Assembly: GCA_026075535.2 (NCBI GenBank)
Contig: AP026544.2
Location: forward strand, 9,424,001 to 9,488,000
Direction: 5' to 3'
Source of the DNA: Tricholoma matsutake
Taxonomy: Eukaryota; Basidiomycota; Agaricomycetes; Agaricales; Tricholomataceae
Length of the DNA: 64,000 nucleotides
Positions 47,628 to 59,283 of the stretch are shown here, in pieces. The notes under the pieces are model-generated. The model ran no database searches. It saw only the letters and a program-made list of their open reading frames with translations, and was not told the DNA's origin. Both the position numbers and the translations under genes were made by a program. Numbering within the stretch: the first letter of the stretch is position 1; every line of letters starts with the position of its first letter.

Positions 47628-48539
47628 CACTGGGTGCAAGGCACAATACTGCCTGAGAGGTACTGTGAAAGTATCCTGACAGTATTCCTAATATTGTCAA
47701 CATACTTCACTAGAAGTATTTTGACAGTATTGTACTATATTTTGATAGTGCTGAAGGTACTGAAGTAGTATTCTAGATTGGTATGCATACTGGCAAAATA
47801 TCCCTTGGTGAGTATGGTGGCAGTATTAGGAGTATTTCCAGAATACTCCTTCTCAGAAGTATCTTACTGTCCAGCCAGTGTGTAGGTGCTCAGACATGGA
47901 AGTGGATACTTGCAACAGCAGACCTGCATGTGCAGACATCTGCTAATAATACTTTCCCAATTTATCAAATTTCTTCTTATATACTTCCCATAGAGTAGTT
48001 TGACAGTATTGAATAAACCACACTTCAATACTTCCAATATTCCCTGGCTTTAGTATGGTGAAGGTATGGGGTGTATGACTACTCTTTTTGTTTGTGTACT
48101 TCCATGATATTTCAAGCATACTGACACAGAGGTTTTCTAGATCTTTTCCATCACATTGCTAACATATCCCAAGCAGAGTATTGTGATATCACCTTGATAG
48201 TATTGTAGATAGTATCTTGGTAGTATTGAAGAAATTACATCAATACCACCAAGTTACTGCCTTCTCAGTACTTAAAAAATATTTTGATCTTTCACTTCAA
48301 TACTCCATTAGAAGTATCTTAATATTATTGTGATAGTAGGGAGGAAATATTGTATTATCTTTCAGCCAAGACATTCAGAATACAGTTACAATATGTACAA
48401 GTTACTAATGTGGAGGTATGGTAATCAACAATCAGCATACTTGCAACATACTTCTGGGCTAGTATCTTGACAGTATTAGGAATACTTCCAGGATACTTAC
48501 ATAATACCCCATCAGGGGTATTGTGCCCTGCACCCAGTG
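47628..48539. mobile_element. 912-bp CACTG-TIR element
   Basis: CACTGGGTGCAAGGCACAAT at the left and its inverted counterpart at the right form TIRs of about 80 bp with some mismatches. Positions 47880-48539 repeat 3160-3803 closely, so it is a deleted relative of the giant foldback. The 3-bp flanks (CCT / CAG) do not match, perhaps because of later rearrangement. Confidence 0.7.
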
Positions 48540-51500
48540 CAGAATGATATATAACATCAATATGTTCCATATAAGATAGGTCACATGACTACAGGAATAC
48601 CATTTTCATACTCAGCTTGAAAAACCGATCAGAATGACATATAACATCACTAGATAATAAATAAATAACTGCAAACACTCTGTATGCTAGGACCATCCTA
48701 GGATTGTCCGAACAGACACAACTAGGACTGTCCAATCAGATGCTAGGACTCTACTAGGAGTCTGCTCGGACTGGACCTATTAATTTGGCAGGTGTCTCAG
48801 CCAACAAATTTCTAGTTGAGTCCGAGTGGACTCCACTCGGATTGGGGGGGGGAGTGTAAAGACCTCTCAACATGGCTTACACTTTACAGGTCTTTGTTGA
48901 AAGCTCTGCTGTTCATCAAGTCTGGGCAATATGTTGACCTAGCCCAGGTCGACCTGAAGCTCATGTGTGTCAATGACCGTTGAATCAAAAATGTGGATGG
49001 AAAGAAGCTGAGCATCGGCATAATGACTGGTACCATTACTGAATGCTTTCTATTCATGCCGGTTGAGGGAGGCCCTGACAATAGCCCATGGACTCTACAT
49101 AAAATCATGATTGCACCTTTCACCCAGGACATAAGATGAGAAACTTCACTATGGTGGCTTTTGTTAGGGTTTGAATTGATTAGGGGTCTCACAGGTCCCT
49201 ATGAGTTTACTTTCACTACTCAAGGTGAAGGACACAGAGACAAGATACCTTCATGTATGTAATTCAGTCTTAACTTTTGCAACATCCATTCTAATGTCTT
49301 TTCAACATCTTTGTCAACTGCGATGTCCCATACCAGCATCCTCAAAAGTGTGTCATCTGCACTGGTTGCAAAAAATGCCAGCAAGGGGTACAACACATAC
49401 AGAGAGTGGTGAGTTATGGTTGCAGTATGCAGTTGACACTTTCTGACTAAATTTGTTCTCAGTTCCTGTGTATGATGGCTGAGCAACCAAAGATCCGCCT
49501 GTGTTTACCTTCTCTGACAACAATTTTAGTTGCCTCTTGACCTGGCCACTGTATAAAAAAGGAGAGGTGGAGATTCCTTCAGATGCAGTGGTCTCAGTTG
49601 GCTACTCCATAGGCACCTACTTGGGGAAAACCTTTCGACTAATGTCCAATTTGTGATTGTATTTGCTGTTCCTGAATCCCTTTAGAACCAATGCCTCGTT
49701 CGAGCTGAATTTGTATGTAACATTTGTGTACAATGGACAAATCAACATTTGGATGAAAACCCATGCAGTTCAGACTCTGAACATCACAGGTTTTGCAACA
49801 TAGTGTCCGCAACTCTGTAGTGGTGTGGGTCAAGGTGGTGAGATTGGGCATATCTCTCGATAAACTGCATTGAGAAAACTGTGGGTTTCTGGGAAGAACT
49901 ATGGTACAGAGGTTCTAACGACAAACCAGTGAGCACTGTTCCACTATTCACTGTTGTTGAAACATAGATAACTCAGCCCAAATTGGCCACTTTGTCCAGT
50001 CACCCATGCATGATGGACTTGTGGCTCCTTGCTATCCTCAAGAATCTCAATGTACTTCACACTAATCTTGGCCGCCATCACAACTCATACATCCGAGCCT
50101 CAGGGGAGATCTCCTCACGCTATGGAGCCAACTAACAGGCCAGGCCCCAATCCCTACGACAGGTTCAGATTGGTTGAGCTTTCCAGGTCAGCGGCGTCAA
50201 CTACTTCAGCCAGATGGTGATGAACTAGAAGCAGCACATTCTACCCCTCATTCTCCTGTGGCATATGTTCCTCCACCTGGCCCTTCACCTGACCCACCTC
50301 CTGCACCATCAAGTACATTGGATCACAGTGATAATCAGCCTACATCAATATCAAAGCTGGGTCATCCATTGGTGAGGGACAGGAAGCTGTTAGTGTATCC
50401 AAGAGGTTGCAAGTGTCCAAAATGTGAGTACAATTTCTGCAGAACTACTCATATGACATACTAACAACCTTCCCTATCAAGGCATGAATCTCGGCTACAA
50501 ACACATGGACCCAACAGCTGCTGGTCCAAATTTGCCAAACCTTTCCAAGGTCCCCTCATCACTGCCTACTCCAACCAATCTGACAGCACCAGCACCTCCC
50601 CATTCTCATCCTCCTTCCAACAACCACCCCCCTCCTTCCACCCCCCACAACACACCCCCACCATATCTCACCCTCAATCCTACCCACCAGCCACCCCAGG
50701 CCCATTTGTTTCCCCACTTCAGGATCCTAATTTCCAAATTCAGGCCCTGTTGTGTATAGCTCAGGTGATCCACAGTTGATGTGGTCATATAGAGTAGCTA
50801 TGAAAGTGAGGGCTTGAAACAGCGGGCAGTGTGTGACACAAAACATAGAAACATAACTCATCAACCTGTACTGAACCTAGTGAACATGAGTAAAATATCT
50901 GTCTCCTGTGAATTTTCTTCTAAAGTTAAATTTGGGCACCTGATGGCAGTGAGAGTTATCAGTGGTCCTGACTCAGTAGCCTTTGTTGCCAGAGTACCAT
51001 ACATAAACATGTGGTACTCCAAACCAGATGTTAACAGTTATAGGGGGAAAATAGGGGCTTTTCAGGTTAGGACAAAACCATAACATTGTCACTTGTACAT
51101 TCCCAATCAGTAACTCATCAACTATGGCCACCTGGTTTTATCACTTGCTATATTCAGTGCCCTTCTACCTTTTGCTGTTTGTGGCAAGCAATATTTGTCA
51201 CTTAAATAGCTGTGTATCTGCTGAGTGTGTCTAATCTGATAATACTCTACATAAGCACAACTGACCTGTTGCTAAACAGAGCAGCTGTAATCTGCAGCCA
51301 TTTATCTCTATAGGCTCCTCACAGACAAATTACTATGTCCCCAGTGGGCAGGCTCAGGTTGTGCATTCTCTATTGCAATTATGTTTTACCCCTAAACTAA
51401 CTGACATATCCTAGCAGTTTGTTGAGCTTTTGGCCTTTGTGGATACAAACTTCTTGCATAGTGATGTAGGCTGGCATGTTTTACACAACTCTTATCACAT

Positions 51501-52551
51501 CAATGACAACTTGGACTTTGAGCTACCTACTATAATACAACACCTGGTATCAAGCCTCCCTCTGGATTGTTCTGTGGATCTCATCCATAATTTATATTGT
51601 GTGGACATTGTCCATTGTAATACTATTAACTTGCGGTCCTCATTATTATGGACTTATATCCTTTCTTCCATCCGGTCACTGTATTCAGGCACACATGATT
51701 TTTGGCACACCTTTACACACAGTCCTTTGTCCAACCTGCTTGTAGAAGCCCATAGGCAATTTTACACATGGTTTTTGCATGTGGACTGTTTTGCTAAAAT
51801 CAGGATCTGTAAGGTTGTGCAACATATTGCTGCACTTTTATACCACTCCATGTTCCTAAAGCATGATTTTGTGGTACACAAAAACAGTTTCACCAGTATT
51901 GGTAATAGAGCATCTTGCAGGTACTTGAGCTGCATTTCCTTCCAACCACATCAGTTACAGTGTGCTTATGCTTTGTACCACAAATGTCAGGCTTATGATG
52001 GCTTGTTTTCATGGCTATTCCTGGTCTGGGATATGAGTTCCTTGATTCACAGGATACAATGTGCTTCACCACAGCTTTTCTCTCCAAAGTTACTTTGCCA
52101 AAAAGTGAAAGGGATGATAACAAAAAGGAAAAAAAATTAATATAATGGAACTCAATCATTGGAAGAAGCTGTGCAACCACCATGCAACACTTTCACAGAC
52201 TAATTTGACACAGTGTCCTCCTGTAATTGTAACAAAGCCTATAGGGGGTGGCCAATCACATGTCTTTCCTCAGTACTTTACACTCCACCCCCCAGTCCGA
52301 GTGGACTCTGCTCGGACACACTCAGACACTTGGACTATCCTCGGACTTCACTTGGACTCTGCTCAGACTCTGCTCGGACACTTGGACTGTCCGAGTAAAG
52401 TCCGAGGACTGCATGCAGACTTTGCTTGGACTTTGCTTGGACTTTGCTCAGACAACATCAATTGTGCATTTACTTACACCTTTAAAGTACTGTCTAAGTT
52501 CCAGACTTACAGAAATTCTTATGGGTCTCACAAAATGATGTGTGCACAGCA

Positions 52552-52624
52552 GGAATTGAACCAACAGCCTTCTGGATTAGCAATCACATGATGACCAAAC
52601 ATGCACACTCTACCACTTAAGTCA
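52552..52624 (-). promoter_or_regulatory. tRNA-like A/B boxes facing the left terminus
   Basis: Minus strand TGACTTAAGTGG and GGTTCAATTCC, as at 18448-18520. Confidence 0.6.
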
Positions 52625-53083
52625 AGTAGTCATTTAAAGTCACATATATTATATCTATTTATTACTGAAATCTAATCTTTTTATATATCATGAATAGATT
52701 ATTAAATTGACCCCCTTGCATCTGTGTGAGGGGTAATTAATATGTGTAATACTATGCCCTCCCCTCACAAGCTCGAGGGGAGGGGGCCATAACTATCAAT
52801 AATAAAAATAAATTAAAAACACCCACCATGAGCAACTGTTGCTCATGGCGGCATTGGTCTCTCCCCAGGTCGTCCCCTGGCCGCCTCGCTCTCCTGTCTC
52901 CATTCTTCTCCCCCCCAAACCACCCCATGAGCAGATGCTCGTAGGCATGGGGCAGGTGTCATCATGGGTGTCCCCACTTGTCGTCGTCTCCCTTCCCTCT
53001 CATCTCCCTTCCCCCTCGTCTCTTCACCCTCACCTTCCACTCTGCGAGCAGAGGCTTGCAGCAGTGGTGGTGGTGGTGTCCCC

Positions 53084-54076
53084 TGTGGTAGGGTGACGAG
53101 TCCCACTCGTCAACCCCACCATTTCCGGAGTTTTCCTTGAAGTCTCTTGCCACACGACGATGACCTCACGTCATTGTATATTCTTGATGCGCTTTCATTT
53201 CTTACTTGTTTCATCCTACTGATTTATTATTTGGTATTTTTACTTTGCAGATCAGTTATTTCTTCTCAAGCATGGCACACAACTCACGCGATGCGTCAGT
53301 CACACATTTGATCATGTTTTCCCACCTCCACATCGACAGCATTGCCTGTTCCGAAGGATTGGGACCAGTCTTTCCATTCCCTTTTCATTTCCCTATTTAT
53401 AGTTTCATTTCTGTACCTAATTACTACGACAATCTGCAACATCAAGCACGTCAACACTTTGGCCGGCTAAAATCCGAGACAATGGGTTGGACCACTGGAT
53501 GGTAGGGTTGAGAGTCTCGTTTGGGTGTCCTCTGCGCTTGCTGGGGGCACAGGCGACGTACCATCAATAGAGGTACTCAATGGCAGTCTCTCCCCGAGTT
53601 ATTCCCAGTCGCGAAAACTCCGAGACAAGGATTCAACAAAAGCCATCAATCAAAGACTTCAAATATTATTCTTGGACTTCAGAATCACACCCCGAATTTG
53701 TTAATTCATTTTCCTTTTATTTTTCTTTATCTGATTGCTCAGACTGTCGGCACAAGAGAACGTGCACGATCAGTTTTCGCTTCATAGCTACCTTGTTTTG
53801 TATTTAGGTGTCCTCCCACCTGTTGAATGGAGCACATTCCTTCTTCTTCCCACTTTTTCATGCCCTCCATCTAAGCTATTCCTTAAAGTCAACTAAGTCT
53901 CTCAAGTTTCTACACACCAAGGTGTAGATTATAAGCTAAGTATTCAAGTTACCCATTGAATCCCTTCTCCCCCTGCTCTTATTTTCCCCTGATCCCTGAG
54001 AGCATGCTTACCCTCATTCTTCATGATGTGATGACCTTCATCAACGAACTTCCAGCAGACTCCATTCCCTGCCACA
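53084..54076 (+). mobile_element. Solo LTR inside the TIR element
   Basis: Starts TGTGGTAGGGTGACGAG and ends CCATTCCCTGCCACA, with TATTTATAG as a TATA-like site near 53395. It replaces a point where the sister element (about 19001) has uninterrupted sequence. The flanks are C-runs, compatible with a CCCC duplication. Ends unlike the TGAT...CATCA group, so another family, possibly Copia. Confidence 0.65.
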
Positions 54077-54112
54077 CCCCCCCTCGTCATTGTCGCCAGT
54101 AGTAGTTTGTAG

Positions 54113-54207
54113 CTAAAAAAAGTTGGTTAGCATTGAAAAATGAAATGAGACAAGGAAAAAAAAAACTTACCTAGGACCCAAGAGATGTTGACGTCTCTTG
54201 GGCCTTT
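54113..54207 (-). other. Hairpin plus intron-like module
   Basis: Minus strand: CCCAAGAGACGTC...GATGTTT-type hairpin (54176-54205), then GTAAGT...GCTAACCAAC...TTTAG. Sister of 19039-19135, with stem differences at paired positions. Confidence 0.55.
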
Positions 54208-54534
54208 TTTGTCTCCCTGTCAGTACCTGCACTCTCACACCCCCCATCTACCCTGTGAGCAGTTGCCTGTGGCGGTTATGGGGGGTGCTGGCTGTTATTG
54301 GCATCTCCCCTGATTGTTGTCGTTTCACCCATTGTCCACCCTATGAGCAGTGGCTCATAGGGCTGGGGCAGGTGGTGTTGTCATTCCCTGTCATCATCGT
54401 TGTCATTAGCAGCCACTCTCCCCCATGCGAGCAGTTGCTCTCACTGGTGGGGGCAGGTGCTGGGTTGTGGTCTCATTGTTGTTCTTCATTTGGTGGTTTT
54501 GTGGTCATTGTGCTGCTACAGTATAGATATAACC

Positions 54535-54636
54535 TATAATTAATGAAAAAATGTGTTAGCTTAAAGAAAACATGAGAAAAGAAAAAAGAAAAAACTCACC
54601 TGGGGCCCAAACGATGACAGAGTCATTTGGGCCCAT
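54535..54636 (-). other. Hairpin plus intron-like module
   Basis: Minus strand: GGGCCCAAATGAC/...GTTTGGGCCC stem (54605-54636), then GTGAGT...GCTAACAC...TTATAG. Confidence 0.55.
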
Positions 54637-54857
54637 TTCATTTTGTGCTGGCATGGGGCCCATGGCTGTGGGGTGTTCAGGGGGCAGTGGCAGCAGCAGG
54701 ACACAGGAGGGAGGCATTGTCATCGAGTGGTGGTGGTGGTGGTTGGTAATGATCGATGATGAGCTGGCATCATTGTTGGTGATGCAGCTGTGTTGATTTG
54801 TCATCACAGCTGGGGCAGTACATAGAGAGATAAAACTATTTACCTATAATGATACTT

Positions 54858-54921
54858 TAGTCTAACGGTTATATTGTTGCCTTAAATGTACTTTATCATG
54901 TGCCTATGAGGGTTCAATGCC
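54858..54921 (+). promoter_or_regulatory. tRNA-like A/B boxes facing the right terminus
   Basis: TAGTCTAACGG (54858-54868) and GGTTCAATGCC (54911-54921). Sister of 19790-19853. Confidence 0.6.
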
Positions 54922-56189
54922 TGGGGTAGCCACTGATTTTGCAGTCAATTTTATAAGCAACTCAGACAGTCCTAGGACTGTACAAGTACTGGTCCACTCG
55001 GACTCAGCTCGGATGCTTGGACAGTCCTAGGACAGTCCAAGGACTCAGCTCGGAATCTAGCTCAGACTGGACATCTAGTTTGGCAGGAATTTCAGCCAAA
55101 GAAGTCTGAGCAAAGTCCGAGTACAGTCCAAGTACAGTCCAAGTGTCCAAGCAGAGTCTGCTCAGATGGGGGGGGGGGAGTGTAAAGACCTTGTCTTTCC
55201 TGCAGATATGGTTTTACCCTACTTGTCAGATGCTGAACTTGAGTTAGATTACAGCAAGACAGCATTCAAATGCATTGACCATGTAGATAGTACAGGTTTA
55301 TGTTTATACCCTGAACAGAAAGGTTTTGTTCATGTGAAGATGCCTCTAACAGAGCTTGTGCCCAGTCTGACAGCAACAATGACTTGTCAAATTGCCAAGA
55401 TCCATAAAATCCAGCTCAGCTCACATGTAAACAAGGCACAACAAGCACTGAACTTTGAATGTCATGACTGCATAGCTTGCAATTTATTCACTTCAGTTTT
55501 TGAACCTGTTTTAACTGCCAAAGCCAAAGACCAGCAATGTCAACAAAAAAAGTGTGCTGCTGAACAACACTTGAAACTTGATATATTGACAAAAGGGCCA
55601 TCTGACAGCAATTCTGACTCTGAGAAGACTTGCAACTTTCCTCCCCCTCCATTAACCAATGAATTGAGCCACAGGATAGTTGGTGACTTTTGCACCAAAG
55701 CATCACCAACTGTTTTGCAAGAAGCAGGTTGTGCAATTTGTGCTCGACTTACACCAAGTGTAAGGCTATCTAGTTTAAAAGCAATAAAGAATCAATTGCA
55801 AGTTCTTGAAGCTGAAGGTGTAACCAGAACAGAACGAAAAAGCAAAGAAGAGGCAATCCAAGGTGTTGAAGGCCCTGTGCTAGCATCTGACTGTGACCAG
55901 ATATGTGATACTTGTCACAAGCACTTATGTGCTGGAAAGGTACCATGGAATGCACTTGCCAAAGGCCTGTGGATTGAAAATGTCCCTTAGGAATTGTCAA
56001 GCCTCAGGTATATTGACAAGTTACTTGTTCAGTGGGTTCGTGTCAATGGCTGCTTTATTCATGTAGCCTCATCAGGCATGAGAAAAATGGTGGTGCATGC
56101 AATTGCATTTGAATCACCTATTGCAAGAGTATATTACTCTCTCCCTCCTCCAATTGAGGACTTAGATGAAACTCTTGCAAGGCCCATGT

Positions 56190-56990
56190 AAACCCACTAG
56201 TAGTGGAAGGATGCCGAGTTTTGGCAGCCTTCCACTACAGACAGGATCAAATTATCTTCATTGCATGGAAGTAGGAATGATATGTTACTACAAATAAAAG
56301 AATAGGAAGTTACTATACCTTCATTGCATGGAAGTAGGAATGAAGGTTAAGGAATAAAAAATAAGCAATATATAAGAAAAAGATTGACCATGCAAGTAAA
56401 AGGCCACATCAAGTGTAGTGTGTGATTTGGGAAGGCCATAGTCACATAATAGGAAGGTACCACATCAATAGGATAATGTTGGCACTGCTGGATGTGGATA
56501 GAAAGGTAATAAGGATGTATGGTGCCATTGCCAGGATGCATGTCACTGGTGTGTTGTTGTTGTATTCACTGGTGGCTGTGCCAGCAGTGTGTTGGCAATG
56601 TGTGTGGCTGTGTTGGTGTGTGTTGGCGGCATAGGGTGGCCATAACTCACTGTAACACAGACATTGGTATATCTGGTGTTGGTGAGTTGTTTATGCACCA
56701 TAGATGGCTGTGCTGGTGGCGAGGGTGGTTGTGTCAGCGATGTGTGTGGCTGTGCCGGCACCATGGAAGTGTGCAACGGTGGCATAGGTAAATTAATGTA
56801 ACACAGACATTGGTATGTCTGGTGTTGGTGAGTTGTTTATGTGCTGTAGGTGGCTGTGCTATTGCCTGTGGCTGTGTTGGTGGCGAGGGTGGTTGTGTTG
56901 GTGATGTGTGTGGTGTGCCAGCACTGTGGAAGTGTGTAACGACGGCATAGGTAAATTAACTTGTTGTAATGTTGTGAGTCTGTGGGGCCA
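56190..56990. mobile_element. About 800-bp insertion in the Helitron ORF, unclassified
   Basis: Helitron coding stops after ...DLDETLA (about 56185) and resumes near 56993 (GARLTSSEYKCTPLL). At the left is a hairpin (GTAGTGGAAGG...CCTTCCACTAC, 56205-56247). Then come a duplicated TTCATTGCATGGAAGTAGGA and several copies of GTGTGTGGCTGTG(T/C)-type words. Edges and target duplication are not resolved. Confidence 0.45.
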
Positions 56991-57569
56991 GACTTACAAG
57001 TAGTGAATATAAATGCACTCCTTTGCTGGTACATAGGAAAGCTGTTGCCCATGCACTTGAATGGTTGAAAGTCAGCCATCAAGATTATGCAGACTTGAAT
57101 ATTGCATATGATGAGTTGGAAAAATACCCAGAGGATGTACCCCCTGTCTGTGTAGAATACCAATTTTCTCTCACTAATAAAGTTGAGGAGTGTATGAGTC
57201 TTTATGATTCAACAACAGCTGATGGAGTAAGTGATGGGCCTTGCCCTTTTGTAGTCCATGGGGTCATGGGGGAGCAACTAGCAACCAAGACTGTAGCAGC
57301 ATTGAAAGGTATTGCATTGAAACATTGGAATAACAAAGGTGCAGCACTGTCTATGTCCCATGCAGCAGAGCCTCAATCTATATACAATAACTCAAATTTA
57401 TATCCCCAGATTTTTCCTTGGTTGTTCCCTTATGGCTTAGGTGGCATTGGAGATGGCACACTGTCTGAAAAAGCCCACAAGGAATTTTTGCTTATGTATT
57501 ATGACAAGCAGTTTCAGCAGGACATAGCATTTCCTTTTGTTGCTTTCAGCCATGAGCAGGGAGATGGTC

Positions 57570-57818
57570 AGTTGTAAGAAGACAATTGGAACTGGTATCT
57601 GCACATGCACAGGCTGAACTTGAGTGCCTGAAGGCCCTTCCCCCAGCCTCCTACAAGTGGACCTGGGGCATTGATATTACAGAGAATGAGGTTTTAGCAA
57701 TCAATCAGGCGACCAAGGGCAAGGGAAAGGCACAGCATTATGGGTACGCAGGGTCTCTACCTGATGTAGGGACTACCATGGATGCATCATATCCAGATGA
57801 ACATCCACAGATTACATA
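57570..57818 (+). pseudogene. Fragment homologous to the unknown gene at 39484-40931
   Basis: RRQLELVSAHAQAELECLK, then SYKWTWGIDITENEVLAIN and KGKGKAQHYGY match the 39720-39890 region plus the bases after its MITE. It is fused directly to the broken Helitron frame at 57577. It lacks the MITE and later exons. Its role is unknown. Confidence 0.5.
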
Positions 57819-58150
57819 AACTTATGGATATATATGGATATGGATGTGAGGTCACGGATATCCATGGATATGTGGATGTTGCTCATTCACTACCTGCTGC
57901 CAAGGTTGTCCAACTAGCAATATACCCAGATAGGGGTCTAACCACAAGTTTTGTAAAGGATTTCTCAAGCTACAGGTACAGGTGGTGATGTTCAGGTGGC
58001 TTTTCTGTGGCATATTGTGACATCATTGTCACATAGACTGATGTTGCCTCCCTCTGACTCTAGGCTATAGCACAAGTTATGGGTATCCTTCAACCCCACT
58101 GACATACTCTTCTACATGCCAAGCACAGCCAGGGCCAATGTACAGAAAAC

Positions 58151-58237
58151 GGGCCCAAACACTGATGTACGGTGTTTGGGGGTAAGTTTTTGCTTTCTTT
58201 TTCTTCTTTTTACTAACTACTTTGATTTCATTTTTAG
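58151..58237 (+). other. Hairpin plus intron-like module
   Basis: CCCAAACAC...GTGTTTGGG hairpin (58153-58181) directly before a 56-nt segment GTAAGT...TACTAACTAC...TTTTTAG (58182-58237), the cleanest branch-site match of the set. Confidence 0.65.
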
Positions 58238-58680
58238 GTTATAAGCATCTTGTAACAATGGGACCCCATTAGAGCTCTTTACACTGCCCCATGTATTCCT
58301 GAAGGAATCCTGGTTATCCCTGCCACAGCCATTGTTCACCAAATGTTGCATTCCTGGCTGTTTTTCCTCCAGTGGGATTCCTGGTTCAGTCCTGGTATAT
58401 TCCTGGTAAATCAGGCTCTTCCTGGTACTATTCCAGGAATTCCCCAGGACTTGGACTCTCAGGAATCTGGGGGGACTGACCAGGAATCCTGTAGGACTCT
58501 ATAAGAGTAACCAGGACTCTGTAGGACTCATCAGGACTTACAAGGACTCATCAGGACTCACAAGGACTCACAAGGAATTCAGTAGGATTGAACCAGGACT
58601 CACCAGGACTCACCAGGAATCCAGTAGGATTGAACCAGGAGTCCTTACTACTATTAAGTAATAAAATAAATGACATGAGC

Positions 58681-58743
58681 TAAAATTGAACCCTAGGCAT
58701 GAGACAACAACATTTTAGCATGGCCAATATAACCACTACACCA
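58681..58743 (-). promoter_or_regulatory. tRNA-like A/B boxes facing the left terminus
   Basis: Minus strand TGGTGTAGTGG (A-box-like) and GGGTTCAATTTTA (B-box-like, weaker). Confidence 0.5.
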
Positions 58744-58980
58744 CATAGACTTATGAGGTATGTCCACTTACTGCTCTAGGTACCATTGGGGCGGCTGTGC
58801 ATGACAAAGCACACAGCTGCATATCAACATTGCCAGCTCATCATCCACCCATCATCACCACTCTCGACGATGATGCCACCTCCCTTCCACCGCCTCCACT
58901 CCATCAACACCTGTCGCCACTGCTCCTATGCCCACCACCACCTCGTCTGATGCTGCCAACGGCCGCATTTGAACCACCTC

Positions 58981-59072
58981 GGGCTCAAACAATGACAGAT
59001 GTCGTTTGGGGCCCAGGTAATTTTTTTACTTTTTTTTTATTGAATTAACTAATATTTTCTTTCCTTCTTTAG
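58981..59072 (+). other. Hairpin plus intron-like module
   Basis: GGGCTCAAACAATGACA...GTCGTTTGGGGCCC hairpin, then CAG and a 56-nt GTAATT...TTAACTAAT...TTTAG segment (59017-59072). Confidence 0.6.
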
Positions 59073-59180
59073 GTTCTAACTATATCATGACAACAAGACA
59101 ACACCAAACAACAAACGAAGAACAACGCGCGAGCAAGCGATGACGACAAATAACAAACAACAAACAACAAATGAGGAAAC

Positions 59181-59283
59181 GGGCCCAAACGACATACATT
59201 GTCATTTGGGCCCCAGGTAAGTTTTTTTTTTGTTCGTTTCATTCTTTTTTGATTAATATCAGTTTTCTTTTGAATTTTCATAG
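59181..59283 (+). other. Hairpin plus intron-like module
   Basis: GGGCCCAAACGACA/TGTCATTTGGGCCC stem, CAG, then a 67-nt GTAAGT...TTCATAG segment (59217-59283). Confidence 0.6.

Larger units (their letters stand above)
46965..48655. repeat. Inverted repeat arms enclosing minisatellite and CACTG element
   Basis: GATGTTATATATCATTCTG and neighbouring TTTTTCAAGCTGAGTATG at 46965-47105 recur inverted at 48540-48650. The arms include the ATAAGATAGGTCACATGAC sequence. Confidence 0.65.
43604..48866. mobile_element. 5.26-kb TIR element (hAT-like), TSD TCAACATG
   Basis: The left end CAGTACTTTCCACTC carries one substitution in the CTTTACACT core. The right end is GAGTGTAAAGACCTC. TCAACATG is at 43596-43603 and 48867-48874. 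Contents in order: CGGAC repeats, A/B boxes, two C/G hairpins (44033-44112), minisatellite (44120-45110), inverted minisatellite (45435-45910), hairpin module and GAGCA palindromes (45985-46860). Then come a relic of another TIR end (46873), a 22-bp minisatellite and a CACTG element (47628-48539). No protein gene. Confidence 0.85.
42643..50768 (+). pseudogene. Multi-exon gene of unknown function with a TIR element inside an intron
   Basis: Exons with matching splice sites include 42643-42702 (MASDTNGKRSGKRQ...), 42751-42827 and 42880 onward (LFVDGSPHELSEDVGDDM). Intron 43568-48889 shrinks to 51 nt (GTAAGC...TTTACAG) when 43604-48866 and one TCAACATG are removed. Reading then continues KLNKDEVQ/SLLKALLFIKSGQYVDL. 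Later exons include WTLHKIMIAPFTQDI, a Pro-rich part (50174-50427), KLLVYPRGCKCPKC, an intron, then LGYKHMDPT and, after a frameshift, CWSKFAKPFQGP. The CxxC...YKH-DP...CW order recalls a widespread agaricomycete hypothetical family with a putative zinc ribbon. In-frame stops indicate decay. Confidence 0.5.
52271..55193. mobile_element. TIR element (hAT-like) in the Helitron ORF, TSD TCTTTCCT
   Basis: Left CAGTACTTTACACTCC, right G-tract plus GAGTGTAAAGACCTTG. TCTTTCCT is at 52263-52270 and 55194-55201. Close relative of 18237-21394 with the same order of parts: A/B boxes (-), two C/G hairpins (52710-52789), GAGCA palindromes, two hairpin/intron modules, A/B boxes (+). It carries a solo LTR (53084-54076). 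Removing it with one duplication restores the Helitron frame (GGGQSHVFP-ADMVLPY). Confidence 0.9.
51430..57577 (+). pseudogene. Helitron protein, N-terminal part (Helitron-like N domain), heavily interrupted
   Basis: Helitrons move by rolling-circle transposition using a Rep-helicase protein. Here the upstream part (51430-52140) joins, through a 1-nt slip in an A-run near 52133, to NHWKKLCNHHATLSQ...GGGQSHVFP (to 52270). A TIR element (52271-55193) intervenes, then ADMVLPYLSDAELELDYSK continues in frame. Next are ICDTCHKHLCAGKVPWNALA, a stop at 55988, and VASSGMRKMVVHAIAFESP. After a second insertion come CTPLLVHRKAVAHALEWLK, NSNLYPQIFPWLFPYGLGGI and QQDIAFPFVAFSHEQ (57577). The C-terminal Rep catalytic and helicase domains are missing. 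Confidence 0.8.
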
